64,000 bases of DNA from Marilutibacter penaei (lineage in GTDB: Bacteria > Pseudomonadota > Gammaproteobacteria > Xanthomonadales > Xanthomonadaceae). The notes beneath the pieces are model-generated. The model ran no database searches, had not been told where the DNA came from, and saw nothing but the letters and a program-made list of their open reading frames with translations. The stretch is from NCBI RefSeq assembly GCF_014145395.1, contig NZ_JACHTE010000005.1, positions 124,001 to 188,000 on the forward strand, read 5' to 3'. The position numbers and the translations under genes are program-made. This document shows positions 52,559-61,399 of this stretch, in pieces; position 1 is the first letter of the stretch; each line of letters begins with the position of its first letter.

Positions 52559-54580
52559 TCAAGCCGGCAGCTTGAAGTCGGCGACCGAACGGCGCAGGTC
52601 GGCGGCGAGCTGCGCGAGGTTTCCGATCGACTGCGCGGTCTGGCTCGCACCCTGCGAGGTCTGCGCGGTGATCGACTGGATGGTGTTCATCGTGCTGGTG
52701 ATGTTCGAGGCGGCGCTGGTCTGCTGCTGCGCGGCGGTCGAGATGCCCTGGATGAGGCCCGACAGATCGGACGACACCTTTTCGATCTCGCCCAGCGCGG
52801 TACCCGCGTCCTCGGCCAGTCGCGCACCGGCGACCACTTCCGAGGTCGTCTGCTCCATCGAGCTGACCGCTTCGTTGGTATCGGACTGAATGGTCTGGAC
52901 CAGGGTCTCGATTCGCTTGGTCGCGTTCGAGGCGCGTTCCGCGAGTCGCTGCACTTCGTCGGCCACGACCGCGAACCCGCGGCCCGCCTCGCCGGCCGAG
53001 GCCGCCTGGATGGCGGCGTTCAGCGCCAGGATGTTCGTCTGCTCCGAGATGTCGTTGATCAGTTCAACGATCGAGCCGATCTCCTGCGAGCTTTCGCCCA
53101 GTCGCTTGATTCGCTTCGAGGTTTCCTGGATCTGGTCGCGGATGTTGTCCATGCCGGCGATCGTCTGGCGCACGACGCCCGCGCCCTTGGTCGCGATCTG
53201 CACCGAGCGCTGCGCCACGTCCGCGGACTCGGCGGAGTTGCGCGACACCTGGTTGATGCTGTCCGCGATTTCGCTGATTCGGCTGGACGCGGAGTTGATC
53301 TCCTGCGCCTGGTGCTCCGCGGCCTCGGCCAGGTGCATGGCGGTGGCCTGGGTTTCCTGCGCGCTGGACGCGACCTGCACCGAGGTGTCGGTAATGGTCT
53401 GCACCAGGCTGCGCAGCTGCTCGACGGCGAAGTTGATCGAGTCCGCGATCGCGCCGGTCATGTCCTCGGTCACGGTCGCCTTCACGGTCAGGTCGCCTTC
53501 CGCGAGCGAACCCATTTCGTCCAGCAGGCGCATGATCGCCTCTTGGTTCCGGTCGTTCAGTTCCTTCGTGGTCTGGTAACGGACCTGCTGCGCGCGGTTG
53601 AGCGAGTAGAGCAGGCCGACGATCGCGAACAGCGCGATGGCACCGGACACGATACTGATCCACACGTTGCCGAGGATGTTGGTATCGGTCAGCGAACCGG
53701 TCGAGGTGAAGGCATTGAAGAGCTGCTTGGCGTCGTTCTCGAGCGACTCGGCGCCGTCGGTCAGGCTGGCGGCAGCGGCCTGCGCCTGGAAGAGGTTGGG
53801 AGAACTGGCGAGGATCGCGTCCACGTCGTTCTTCATGTCCGCCCACATCGCGTCGACCTGGTCGAGGGCCGCCAGCGCACTCTGGTTGCTCAGCGCGGTG
53901 ATGCTGGGGTTCTCGCCACCCTCGCGCAGCGCGGTCAGCACGTTGTCGAACACCAGCACGTCGCGGGCCAGTGCGTCGCCGGCCACGGTGGCGGCCGAGC
54001 CGCCCGCCTGGATCTCGGTGATGCGGCGGGCGATCGTACCGGACAGCACCACCTGGCGCAGGGCGTAGTAGACCTGCGAGGACGGGGAGCCGCTGGAGGA
54101 CATCGCACGGACCAGCTCGTCCAGGTTGGCCTGCAGCTGCGGGACCTTCGCGTTGAAGTTCTCGACGTTGCCGGCCAGGCCGAGCACCGCTTCCTCGCTC
54201 TGGATCAGCGTGCCGGCGCTTTCGCCGAGCGGCTGCCAGGTGCCGCTGACCGTGGAAATCGGGCCGGCGACGCCGGTGGTGCTGCCGAAGTTCTGGTTCA
54301 GGTCGGCGATGTGGCCGTCGATGCTGGCCTTGGTGGACTTGAACGCCGCGAAGGCATCCTGGTCACCACCGACGGCCTCTCGGCCCTGGACCGCCAGCTT
54401 CTGCGACAGGACCTGCAGGTCCGACGCCGCCGAGCTGGCCGCACCCAGGCGGGATGCCTTCCAGATCGAGTAGCCGGTGTTGAGGCCGAACACCACCAGT
54501 GCGATGCCGAGCACCGTCAGCCAGAAGTTGACGCCGTACTGGCGGGTTTTGCCAACAGCGTTGTTCATCTCAGTGCTCAT
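52559..54580 (-). CDS. pilJ: Methyl-accepting receptor PilJ
   Basis: PilJ is the receptor of the Pil-Chp system, sensing PilA and surface contact in Pseudomonas. The 673-residue protein has a first helix at about 17-37 ([16 protein letters not shown]), a periplasmic domain of about 270 residues with PilJ-type helices, a second helix near 305-325 ([21 protein letters not shown]), a HAMP region and the signalling domain. The hairpin tip is [34 protein letters not shown]. The stop is shortly before pilL and its ATG overlaps the pilI stop (ATGA). The C-terminus lacks a CheR/CheB-binding NWETF pentapeptide. Confidence 0.95.
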   Translation of the reverse strand: MSTEMNNAVGKTRQYGVNFWLTVLGIALVVFGLNTGYSIWKASRLGAASSAASDLQVLSQKLAVQGREAVGGDQDAFAAFKSTKASIDGHIADLNQNFGSTTGVAGPISTVSGTWQPLGESAGTLIQSEEAVLGLAGNVENFNAKVPQLQANLDELVRAMSSSGSPSSQVYYALRQVVLSGTIARRITEIQAGGSAATVAGDALARDVLVFDNVLTALREGGENPSITALSNQSALAALDQVDAMWADMKNDVDAILASSPNLFQAQAAAASLTDGAESLENDAKQLFNAFTSTGSLTDTNILGNVWISIVSGAIALFAIVGLLYSLNRAQQVRYQTTKELNDRNQEAIMRLLDEMGSLAEGDLTVKATVTEDMTGAIADSINFAVEQLRSLVQTITDTSVQVASSAQETQATAMHLAEAAEHQAQEINSASSRISEIADSINQVSRNSAESADVAQRSVQIATKGAGVVRQTIAGMDNIRDQIQETSKRIKRLGESSQEIGSIVELINDISEQTNILALNAAIQAASAGEAGRGFAVVADEVQRLAERASNATKRIETLVQTIQSDTNEAVSSMEQTTSEVVAGARLAEDAGTALGEIEKVSSDLSGLIQGISTAAQQQTSAASNITSTMNTIQSITAQTSQGASQTAQSIGNLAQLAADLRRSVADFKLPA

Positions 54581-55185
54581 GATTCGACCTCAAGTGTGTT
54601 GCGTGCGCCCAGGTCGGGCCGTGCGATGTCGGAGGCGGCCTGCCTGAATTCCGGTGTGCGGGTAAGTCGGTCCAGGCTGAAGACGCGCCACAGCGCGCCC
54701 TCGAGCCGGTAGTAGCGATCGGTGAGGTGGCGGTAGCGGCCTTCCACCCAGGCGGCCATGTCGTCCTCGGGGACCTCGAGGTCGTCGACGTCGAGCAGGT
54801 GTTCCTCGAGGAAGCTGCGCTGGCCGTGGAGCTCGTCGATCAGGACGGCGACGTTGCCTCCTCCCTGGCGGACCAGCAGCATGCGCTGCCCCTCGTGCAG
54901 CACGGTGCGCTCGGCCTGCATGAACTGCTTGAGGTCGACCACCGGCATCAGATTGCCGCGGACGTTGGCCAGCCCCAGCATCCACGGCTGCGCGCCCGGG
55001 ACGGGCGTCAGGGCTGGCAGGGTCAGGATCTCGACCACCTCGTCGAAGGCGGAAGCGAGGCGGTGGCTGCCGATGCGGTAGCCGACGCCGCGCCACAGCC
55101 CCGGTGCGTCGATCTGCTCGGGCAGGCCGATCACGTGCGCGAGGCTGCGCTGTTCGTAGTCGACCAGGACCTCGAAGGGCGTCAT
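54577..55185 (-). CDS. pilI: CheW-family coupling protein PilI
   Basis: PilI joins PilJ to PilL. The 202-residue protein has the short N-terminal [23 protein letters not shown] typical of PilI, then a CheW domain with [43 protein letters not shown] and [25 protein letters not shown] at 55185 is preferred because a GTGGA lies seven bases upstream; GTG at 55197 adds four residues and is possible. Between pilH and pilJ in the usual gene order. Confidence 0.93.
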   Translation of the reverse strand: MTPFEVLVDYEQRSLAHVIGLPEQIDAPGLWRGVGYRIGSHRLASAFDEVVEILTLPALTPVPGAQPWMLGLANVRGNLMPVVDLKQFMQAERTVLHEGQRMLLVRQGGGNVAVLIDELHGQRSFLEEHLLDVDDLEVPEDDMAAWVEGRYRHLTDRYYRLEGALWRVFSLDRLTRTPEFRQAASDIARPDLGARNTLEVES

Positions 55186-55204
55186 GTGCGTGTCCACGGG
55201 AGGC

Positions 55205-55570
55205 TCAGTCCCCGAGCAGGTCGTTGATGCGCGCGACCAGTTCGTCCTCGCGGGGCGGCTTGACGATGTAGTCCTTGGCCCCCTGCCGCAGACCCCAGGC
55301 CTTGTCCGTGTCCATGCTCTTGGTGCTGACGATCAGCACCGGGATGGCCTTGGTGTCGGCACCGCGGGTCAGCGCACGCGTCGCCTGGAAGCCGTTCATG
55401 CCGGGCAGCACCACATCCATCAGCACCAGGTCCGGCTGCTCCCGCCGGCAGACTTCGATGCCGTCCTCGGCGCTGCCGGATGACAGCACCTCATGGCCAT
55501 TGCGCTCGAGGAGCTGGGTGAGGACCGCCGTGTCGGTCGGCGAGTCTTCGATCAGGAGAATGCGTGCCAT
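55205..55570 (-). CDS. pilH: Response regulator PilH
   Basis: PilH is a single-domain receiver, 121 residues, thought to act on the retraction side or as a phosphate sink for PilL. Phospho-acceptor Asp52 lies in LVLMDVVLPGMNG; the acidic pair is IEDSPTD, and the Lys is in YIVKPPREDEL. The PilH-type phrase KAWGLRQGAKDYIVKP is conserved. It lies 18 bases after the pilG stop, within the operon. Confidence 0.95.
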   Translation of the reverse strand: MARILLIEDSPTDTAVLTQLLERNGHEVLSSGSAEDGIEVCRREQPDLVLMDVVLPGMNGFQATRALTRGADTKAIPVLIVSTKSMDTDKAWGLRQGAKDYIVKPPREDELVARINDLLGD

Positions 55571-55588
55571 TGGTGCCCTACCCCCCGG

Positions 55589-56002
55589 TCAGGCGTTGTT
55601 TGCTTCGTTGGATGCGTGGGTGCGGATGGCGCCGAGGAGTTCCTCGCGCGTGAAAGGCTTGGTGAGGTACTGCTCGGAGCCGACGATGCGGCCGCGCGCC
55701 TTGTCGAACAGGCCGTCCCTCGAGGACAGCATGATCACCGGCGTGCTCTTGAACAGCTGGTTGCTCTTGATCAGGGCGCACGTCTGGTACCCGTCCAGGC
55801 GCGGCATCATGATGTCCACGAAGATGATCTGCGGCTGCTGGTCGGCGATCTTCGCCAACGCCTCGAAGCCATCGACAGCCGTGACGACGTCACAGCCCTC
55901 TCGTTTCAACAGCGTCTCTGCAGTCCGCCGGATGGTCTTGGAGTCATCGATCAACATGACCCGCAGTCCATCGAGGCTGCCAGTGCGGCCCTCGTCAAGC
56001 AT
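55589..56002 (-). CDS. pilG: Response regulator PilG
   Basis: PilG is the receiver that promotes pilus extension when phosphorylated by PilL. The 137-residue protein has the almost invariant PilG core GLRVMLIDDSKTIRRTAETLLKREGCDV, with Asp63 in IIFVDIMMPRLDGYQTCALIK and YLTKPFTREELLGAI. Two ATG codons are possible; the one at 56002 is chosen because GGGGAA lies eight bases before it, while the one at 56029 has no ribosome site. First gene of the Pil-Chp operon. Confidence 0.93.
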   Translation of the reverse strand: MLDEGRTGSLDGLRVMLIDDSKTIRRTAETLLKREGCDVVTAVDGFEALAKIADQQPQIIFVDIMMPRLDGYQTCALIKSNQLFKSTPVIMLSSRDGLFDKARGRIVGSEQYLTKPFTREELLGAIRTHASNEANNA

Positions 56003-56068
56003 TCCGTGTTCCCCAAATGCGGACGCCATTAGTTATGTAGGAGCATCGCGGCGTCTCGCTCGGTTGTC

Positions 56069-56097
56069 TTTATTCCAAGCCTGAGGGCCAGTGTCAA
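56069..56097 (-). promoter_or_regulatory. Sigma-70 promoter of the Pil-Chp operon
   Basis: On the minus strand TTGACA (56097-56092) and AATAAA (56074-56069) are spaced by exactly 17 bases. The -35 box is perfect and the -10 matches at four of six. It is 67 bases before the pilG ATG used here and is the best promoter seen in the window. Confidence 0.7.
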
Positions 56098-56224
56098 GCA
56101 CGAAATGGCCTGAAACCCGGGTGAAACAGCCATTCAGGCGAGCGGGTTCCGGTTTCGGTGACGCGATCGGCGCCGCGGCGGCTGCGCCTGCTACCATCGC
56201 CCGACCCGACCTGCGCCTTCCGCC

Positions 56225-57184
56225 ATGCCGCTCGACATCGTCGTCGTGATGGACCCCATCGAGTCCGTCAAGACCGCCAAGGACTCCACCTTCGCCATGT
56301 TGCTGGAGGCCCAGCGGCGTGGCCATGGGCTGTGGTACGTGCTTCCCGGCGGCCTGTCGCTGCTCGACGGCCGCGCAGTGGCCCGCGCGGCGCGCCTGGC
56401 TGTACGTGACGCGCCGAGCGCATGGTTCGAACTGGAACAGCCGTCACAGATTGACCTGGGGCCGGGCCAGGTGGTGCTCATGCGCAAGGACCCGCCGGTG
56501 GATGCCGAATACATCCACGACACCCAGGTGCTCAGCATCGCCCAGGCCGCGGGTGCCCGGGTCGTCAACGACCCGCAGGGGCTGCGCGACTACAACGAGA
56601 AACTCGCCGCCCTCCTGTTCCCGCAATGCTGCGCCCCCACCGTGGTCACGCGCGACAATGCCGTCCTGAAGGCATTCGTCGCCGAGCACGGGGAGGCGGT
56701 GCTGAAACCGCTCGACGGCATGGGCGGGCGGTCGATCTTCCGCGCCCGCGCAGGCGAAGCGAACCTCAACGTCATCCTGGAAACCCTGACCGGGGGCGGC
56801 GGCCGGCTTGCGATGGCGCAACGCTATCTGCCCGAGATCGCCGACGGCGACAAACGCATCCTGCTGGTGGACGGCGCGCCGGTGGACTACTGCCTGGCGC
56901 GGATTCCGCAGGGCGACGAGTTCCGGGGCAACCTCGCCGCGGGCGGCCGGGGCGAGGCGCGCCCGCTGAGCGAACGCGACCGCTGGATCGCTGCGCAGGT
57001 CGGGCCGGAGATGAAGCGGCGCGGCATGCTGTTCGTCGGCCTCGACGTGATCGGCGACTACCTGACCGAAGTCAACGTCACCAGTCCGACCTGCATCCGC
57101 GAGATCGACGCCGCCTACGGGATCAACATCGCGGGATCGTTGTTCGACGCCATCGAAGCCCGGGAAGCCGCGCACCGGGCATGA
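56225..57184 (+). CDS. gshB: Glutathione synthetase
   Basis: GshB joins glycine to gamma-glutamylcysteine. The 319-residue ATP-grasp protein has IVVVMDPIESVKTAKDSTFAMLLEAQRRGH at the N-terminus, MRKDPPVDAEYIHDTQVL, NDPQGLRDYNEKL, LKPLDGMGGRSIFR and EVNVTSPTCIREID. All are standard for the bacterial type. Its stop overlaps the tonB-like gene, a pairing common in this family. Divergent from pilG. Confidence 0.96.
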   Translation: MPLDIVVVMDPIESVKTAKDSTFAMLLEAQRRGHGLWYVLPGGLSLLDGRAVARAARLAVRDAPSAWFELEQPSQIDLGPGQVVLMRKDPPVDAEYIHDTQVLSIAQAAGARVVNDPQGLRDYNEKLAALLFPQCCAPTVVTRDNAVLKAFVAEHGEAVLKPLDGMGGRSIFRARAGEANLNVILETLTGGGGRLAMAQRYLPEIADGDKRILLVDGAPVDYCLARIPQGDEFRGNLAAGGRGEARPLSERDRWIAAQVGPEMKRRGMLFVGLDVIGDYLTEVNVTSPTCIREIDAAYGINIAGSLFDAIEAREAAHRA

Positions 57185-58065
57185 CCGCGGCCACCCGTCC
57201 CCTTCCCGCCCGGACGCTGCCGGACGAGAACCAGCGCCTGACGGCGACACTGGTGCTGTCGCTGCTGCTGCACGGCGTCCTGCTCCTCGGCGTGGGCTTC
57301 GCACTCGAGCGCGCGGCACCGGTGGTCCCGACACTCGACGTGATCCTCACCCAGACACGCAGCCCCCTTACCCAGGCGCAGGCCGACTTCCTGGCGCAGG
57401 CGAGCAACCAGGGTGGAGGCGAACACGAAAAGAGCACGCGGCCGCGCGATAACCAGACCGGGCCGGCACCGCAGCCCGACCCCGGCGTGGCCCCGATGCC
57501 AATGCGCGCGCAATCGCCGGCGCCACGGCCCCCGCCGGAGGCCCGGGTGGTCAGCAGCCCCCGAGGTGAGACCCGCGCGCCAGCCGCCCGCGACACCCCG
57601 GACCCCACCGAGACGCCCTTGCCGCGCGGGGAGGAAAAAGTCGAACGGGACATGGCCATGGCACGGCTGGCGGCGGAGATCCACCTGCGCTCGGAACGCT
57701 ATGCGAAGCGCCCCAAGCGGAAGTTCGTCTCGGCCAGCACGCAGGAGTACGCGTGGGCCGCCTATCTGCGCGACTGGGTGGACCGGGTGGAGCGCGTCGG
57801 GAACCTGAACTATCCGGACGAAGCGCGCCGACGGCGGCTGGCGGGGCAGGTCGTCATCAGCGTGGCCATCCGCCGGGACGGAAGCGTGGAACGGGCCGAC
57901 ATCATCCGCAGCAGCGGGGTGCCGGTGCTCGATGCATCGGCCCTGCGCATCGCCCGCCTCGCCGAGCCTTACTCGCCATTGCCCCGCACCGACGAGGACC
58001 CCGACATCCTCCACGTCACCCGCACCTGGAATTTCCTCCCGGGCGGTCGACTCGTCGACGACTGA
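57181..58065 (+). CDS. TonB-family energy transducer
   Basis: A 294-residue TonB-like protein: one N-terminal helix (TLVLSLLLHGVLLLGVGFAL) with the TonB-type His, a Pro/Arg/Gln-rich periplasmic linker of about 110 residues, a helical stretch and a C-terminal TonB domain (NLNYPDEARRRRLAGQVVISVAIRRDGSVE...SSGVPVLDASALRIARLAEPY.PLP). It uses proton-motive force through ExbB/D to energise outer-membrane receptors; exbB/D and a receptor are not in the window. Start overlaps gshB by four bases. Confidence 0.92.
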   Translation: MTAATRPLPARTLPDENQRLTATLVLSLLLHGVLLLGVGFALERAAPVVPTLDVILTQTRSPLTQAQADFLAQASNQGGGEHEKSTRPRDNQTGPAPQPDPGVAPMPMRAQSPAPRPPPEARVVSSPRGETRAPAARDTPDPTETPLPRGEEKVERDMAMARLAAEIHLRSERYAKRPKRKFVSASTQEYAWAAYLRDWVDRVERVGNLNYPDEARRRRLAGQVVISVAIRRDGSVERADIIRSSGVPVLDASALRIARLAEPYSPLPRTDEDPDILHVTRTWNFLPGGRLVDD

Positions 58066-58068
58066 GCG

Positions 58069-58767
58069 TCAACCGGACCGGCGGGCCTGCTGTTCCGCAA
58101 GCGTCAGCGCGACGTTGTTGCGCAGGTAGGCCGGCTCCACGCGCTCCGCGGGCACGACGCCCCCCCGCTCGAACGCCCGCGACGCCAGGCGGGCCACGTC
58201 GGCGGCATGGGGCAGTTCGTTCGCCGCGACGGTGGCCAGGTGCCCGGAAAGCGCCGATCCCAGGGCCCCCTCGCCGGCAGCGAAGCCGGTGCCGACCCCG
58301 TGCCAGGCGCCATCGACCGCATCCCCGGGCAGCCGCACCTCCGCGGGCGGTTGCACGCGTTCCGAATCGAGCGGCGCCACGTCCACCCCGGTTCGCTGGA
58401 AAGCGGCGACGTATACCTCGCCCATGCGCGCATCGATCGCCGCCAGCACCTGCCCGGCCGGGCCCCGCATCGCGAGCGCCGCCAGCGTGGACACGGGCAG
58501 CAGCGGCCGGTCCAGGGCCAGCGCGATCCCCTGCGCCATGGCGATCGCCAGGCGGACGCCGGTGAACGCACCCGGGCCCCGGCCAACCGCGATCGCATCC
58601 AGCTGGCGACGGCCGACACCGGCCTCGGCCAGCAGCGCTTCGGCCCAGGGCAACGCCAGCTCGGCATGGCGCCGCGGCGCGACCTCGAACCGCTCCACGA
58701 CCTCGCCATCCAGCCACAGGGCGACCGAGCACCCCTCGGTGGCGGTTTCCAGTGCGAGCAGCTTCAT
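58069..58767 (-). CDS. tsaB: tRNA t6A biosynthesis protein TsaB
   Basis: TsaB pairs with TsaD and TsaE in forming t6A37 on tRNAs that read ANN codons. The 232-residue actin-like protein has LLALETATEGCSVALW, RHAELALPWAEALLAEAG, AVGRGPGAFTGVRLAIAMAQGIAL and SVDTLA..., VSTLAALA in order; the metal-binding site of TsaD is absent, as it should be. It ends three bases from the convergent tonB-like gene and precedes it on the other strand after the helicase. Confidence 0.94.
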   Translation of the reverse strand: MKLLALETATEGCSVALWLDGEVVERFEVAPRRHAELALPWAEALLAEAGVGRRQLDAIAVGRGPGAFTGVRLAIAMAQGIALALDRPLLPVSTLAALAMRGPAGQVLAAIDARMGEVYVAAFQRTGVDVAPLDSERVQPPAEVRLPGDAVDGAWHGVGTGFAAGEGALGSALSGHLATVAANELPHAADVARLASRAFERGGVVPAERVEPAYLRNNVALTLAEQQARRSG

Positions 58768-58812
58768 GCCTTCCCGGATTCCCGGCGCGCGACGGTACCC
58801 ATGCGGGCCTCC

Positions 58813-60867
58813 TCAGAACAGGTCGTCGACGGTCGGCGCCGCCGGTTCCGGGCATTCTCGCCCAAAGAACGCCCTGACGTCGCCCACATCGCGGGTGCGC
58901 GGCACCGGGGGGAGTGAGTCCAGGAAGACCCGGCCGTACTGCTTGCCCAGCAGCCGCGGGTCGCACAGCACCAGCACCCCCCGGTCGCTTTCGGTGCGGA
59001 TCAGCCGCCCCACGCCCTGCTTCAGCGCGATCACCGCCTGAGGCAGCTGCTCATCGCGGAAAGGATTGCCGCCATGGCGGCGGATCGCGTCCAGGCGCGC
59101 CTCGAACACGGGGTCGTCGGGCGCGGCGAACGGGAGCTTGTCGATGACCACCACGCTGAGCGCATCGCCCGCGACATCGACCCCTTCGCGGAAGCTGGCG
59201 GCCCCCAGCAGCACGCCATTCCCGGAGGCGCGGAAGCGTTCCAGGAGCAGGCCGCGCGGCGCATCCCCCTGCACGAACAATGGCCACGGGGCCTGCGCTT
59301 CCCGCAGCAGCGCGGCGACGTCACGCAGCGCCCGGTGCGATGCGAACAGCAGGAAGGCGCGGCCGGCCGACGCCTCCAGCACCGGCCACACGGCGTCGAC
59401 GACGGCTGCCGCGTACTCGCGCGACGCCGGCTCCGGCAGCCCGTTCGGCAGGTAGCTGAGCGCCTGCGTCGCCCAGTCGAACGGGCTGGGTGCGAGCAGC
59501 GTCGCCGGCTCGACCAGCCCGAGCTTCCGGGCGAAGTGTTCGAAATGCCCGCCGACGGCGAGGGTGGCGGACGTGAACACCCAGGCCGCACGCGACCGCT
59601 CGCGGTGCTCGGCAAGGGGCGTGGACACGTCCAGCGGGGTCCGGCTCAGGCGGAACCCGCGTGCGGTCAGCTCGTACCAGCGGACACTTTCCGCGTCGGC
59701 AGGAACGGACAGGGGCGCCCGCTCGTCGGGGTCGGCAGGCGGTGCCGCCGCCTCGACGTCCGCCTCGAGGTTCCGCCAACGCCGCAACCGCGCCGCATGG
59801 TCGCGGGCCCTGAACAGGCAGGCTTCGAAGCCCGGACTGCTGGCCTCCAGCGGGACCAGGGCAGCCGCCAGGCCCTCGAGCGCGTCGACAAGTGCATCCA
59901 GCGCCGCTTCACTGGCCTCCAGTTCCGCCGCGCGCAGGCGCGTGCCCCGGACCGGCAGGTCGTCCATCGCGCTGCGCAGGGCCCGGGTGGCCTGCTCCAG
60001 CGCCCGCGCCGGTTCCTGCACCGCCGCAAGCGCACCGGGCACGTCCCGGCATTCGGCCACGGCGTCGCGCGCCAGTTCCACCAGGGGACGGGCGCTCAAG
60101 GCCTCTCCGAAGAACTGCGCCGCGAGTTCGGGAAGCTGGTGCGCTTCGTCGACGACGAACGCCTGCGCACCGGGCAATATTTCGCCGAAGCCTTCCTGCT
60201 TCAACGCGAGGTCGGCCAGCAGCAGGTGGTGGTTGACCACGACCAGGTCCGCCGCCTGCGCACGCTGGCGGGCCTGGACCACGAAGCAGTCGGAAAAGAA
60301 CGGACAGTCGCTGCCCAGACAGTTGTCGGTGGTCGACGTGACGACCGGCACCAGCGGAGAGTCTTCGCCGAGACCCTCGACTTCCGCCAGGTCACCCGAT
60401 TTCGTCTGGCCGCTCCAGGCGACGATGCGCTGGAACTGCGCCGCCATTTCGCGGCTGTGGAACCGCGGTTCACCGCGCGCCTGCTGCATCCGGTAGTGGC
60501 ACAGATAGTTGGCCCGCCCCTTCAGCAAGGCCGTCTTCAATCCCCGGCCGAGGGCATCGCGGACCCTCGGCAGGTCGCGGTGGTACAGCTGGTCCTGCAG
60601 CGCGCGCGTGCCCGTGGACACGATGGTCTTCATGCCGGACAACAGCGCGGGCACGAGATAGGCGAAGGTCTTGCCGGTACCGGTGCCCGCCTCGGCGATC
60701 AGCGTCCCCCGCCCGTCGAACGCATCGGCGATGGCGGCGGAGAGGTCCTGCTGCGCCGTGCGCGGGGCGAAGTGCTCCAGCGCGGCGGCCAGCGCCCCGC
60801 CCGCCTCCAGCGCCTCGCGTGCCGCGCGCGCCAGTCGCGACGGCGAAGTCCCTGTCGCCCCCGGCAC
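58813..60867 (-). CDS. YoaA/DinG-type ATP-dependent DNA helicase
   Basis: A 684-residue XPD-like superfamily 2 helicase. Walker A EAGTGTGKT spans residues 59-67, the DEAH box reads VVDEAHQLPELA, and an iron-sulfur cluster is suggested by YLCHYR with NCLGSDCPFFSDC. Motif VI is near GVGRLIRTESDRGVL. This is the YoaA-like group of 630-690 residues, which partners with HolC in repair of replication damage. GTG start at 60867 directly follows the TGA of the lipoprotein gene with one base between. It may belong to the mrcB operon. Confidence 0.92.
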   Translation of the reverse strand: MPGATGTSPSRLARAAREALEAGGALAAALEHFAPRTAQQDLSAAIADAFDGRGTLIAEAGTGTGKTFAYLVPALLSGMKTIVSTGTRALQDQLYHRDLPRVRDALGRGLKTALLKGRANYLCHYRMQQARGEPRFHSREMAAQFQRIVAWSGQTKSGDLAEVEGLGEDSPLVPVVTSTTDNCLGSDCPFFSDCFVVQARQRAQAADLVVVNHHLLLADLALKQEGFGEILPGAQAFVVDEAHQLPELAAQFFGEALSARPLVELARDAVAECRDVPGALAAVQEPARALEQATRALRSAMDDLPVRGTRLRAAELEASEAALDALVDALEGLAAALVPLEASSPGFEACLFRARDHAARLRRWRNLEADVEAAAPPADPDERAPLSVPADAESVRWYELTARGFRLSRTPLDVSTPLAEHRERSRAAWVFTSATLAVGGHFEHFARKLGLVEPATLLAPSPFDWATQALSYLPNGLPEPASREYAAAVVDAVWPVLEASAGRAFLLFASHRALRDVAALLREAQAPWPLFVQGDAPRGLLLERFRASGNGVLLGAASFREGVDVAGDALSVVVIDKLPFAAPDDPVFEARLDAIRRHGGNPFRDEQLPQAVIALKQGVGRLIRTESDRGVLVLCDPRLLGKQYGRVFLDSLPPVPRTRDVGDVRAFFGRECPEPAAPTVDDLF

Positions 60868-60868
60868 G

Positions 60869-61399
60869 TCAGTAACGGGGGGGCGGCGCGACGGTGCAGG
60901 CGTCCCGGCGGCGCGCCAGCTCGTCGGGGGACACGCGCGGCAAGCCGTCCTCGCGCGGCGGCGTCGAACCGGCGTTGCGGGCCTGCAAGGCCGTCTCCCA
61001 GTGCTGGCGGCAGACCGGCCCGACCTCGGTGCCGAGGGTCGCGGCCTTCAGCGCAAGGCGCTCGGCCTCGTCCGCCTCGCCCAGCAGCAACGCGAGCTCG
61101 GCACGCCGCTGCAGGACGATGGGATCGGCCGGCGCCATGTCCAGCGCCAGGTCGATGCGTTCCGCCGCGGCGCGGTACAGGTGCTGCCCTTCGAGGGCGG
61201 ACGCTTCGTCCAGCAGGTCGGCGACCTGCGGATCGCGCAGGGGTTGCACGTCGAGTTCCTGGGCATCGGCCGTCCCCGCGCCGCGGATCGTTGCAACGGC
61301 GGATTCGGCGTCGAAGCCGGGGACCTCTTCGACCGGTGCCACGATCGGCGACGCGCAGGCGGCGCACAGCAGTGCAGGCAGGAGCGGCAGGTACTTCAT
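60869..61399 (-). CDS. TPR-like lipoprotein
   Basis: A 176-residue lipoprotein with signal peptide and lipobox CAAC (MKYLPLLPALLCAACASP). Residues about 60-130 contain two TPR-like helix pairs (DLLDEASALEGQHLYRAAAERIDLALDMAPADPIVLQRRAELALLLGEADEAERLALKAATLG). It overlaps the end of mrcB by four bases, so it is translated with the penicillin-binding protein and could be its outer-membrane partner (compare LpoB with PBP1B in E. coli, which is not a sequence relative). That role is inference. Confidence 0.8.
   Translation of the reverse strand: MKYLPLLPALLCAACASPIVAPVEEVPGFDAESAVATIRGAGTADAQELDVQPLRDPQVADLLDEASALEGQHLYRAAAERIDLALDMAPADPIVLQRRAELALLLGEADEAERLALKAATLGTEVGPVCRQHWETALQARNAGSTPPREDGLPRVSPDELARRRDACTVAPPPRY

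Noticed and set aside
50351-54712. Plus-strand open frame of 1453 residues
   Set aside because: Antisense of pilL and pilJ, with no domain or ribosome site; a shadow of coding DNA with high third-position GC.
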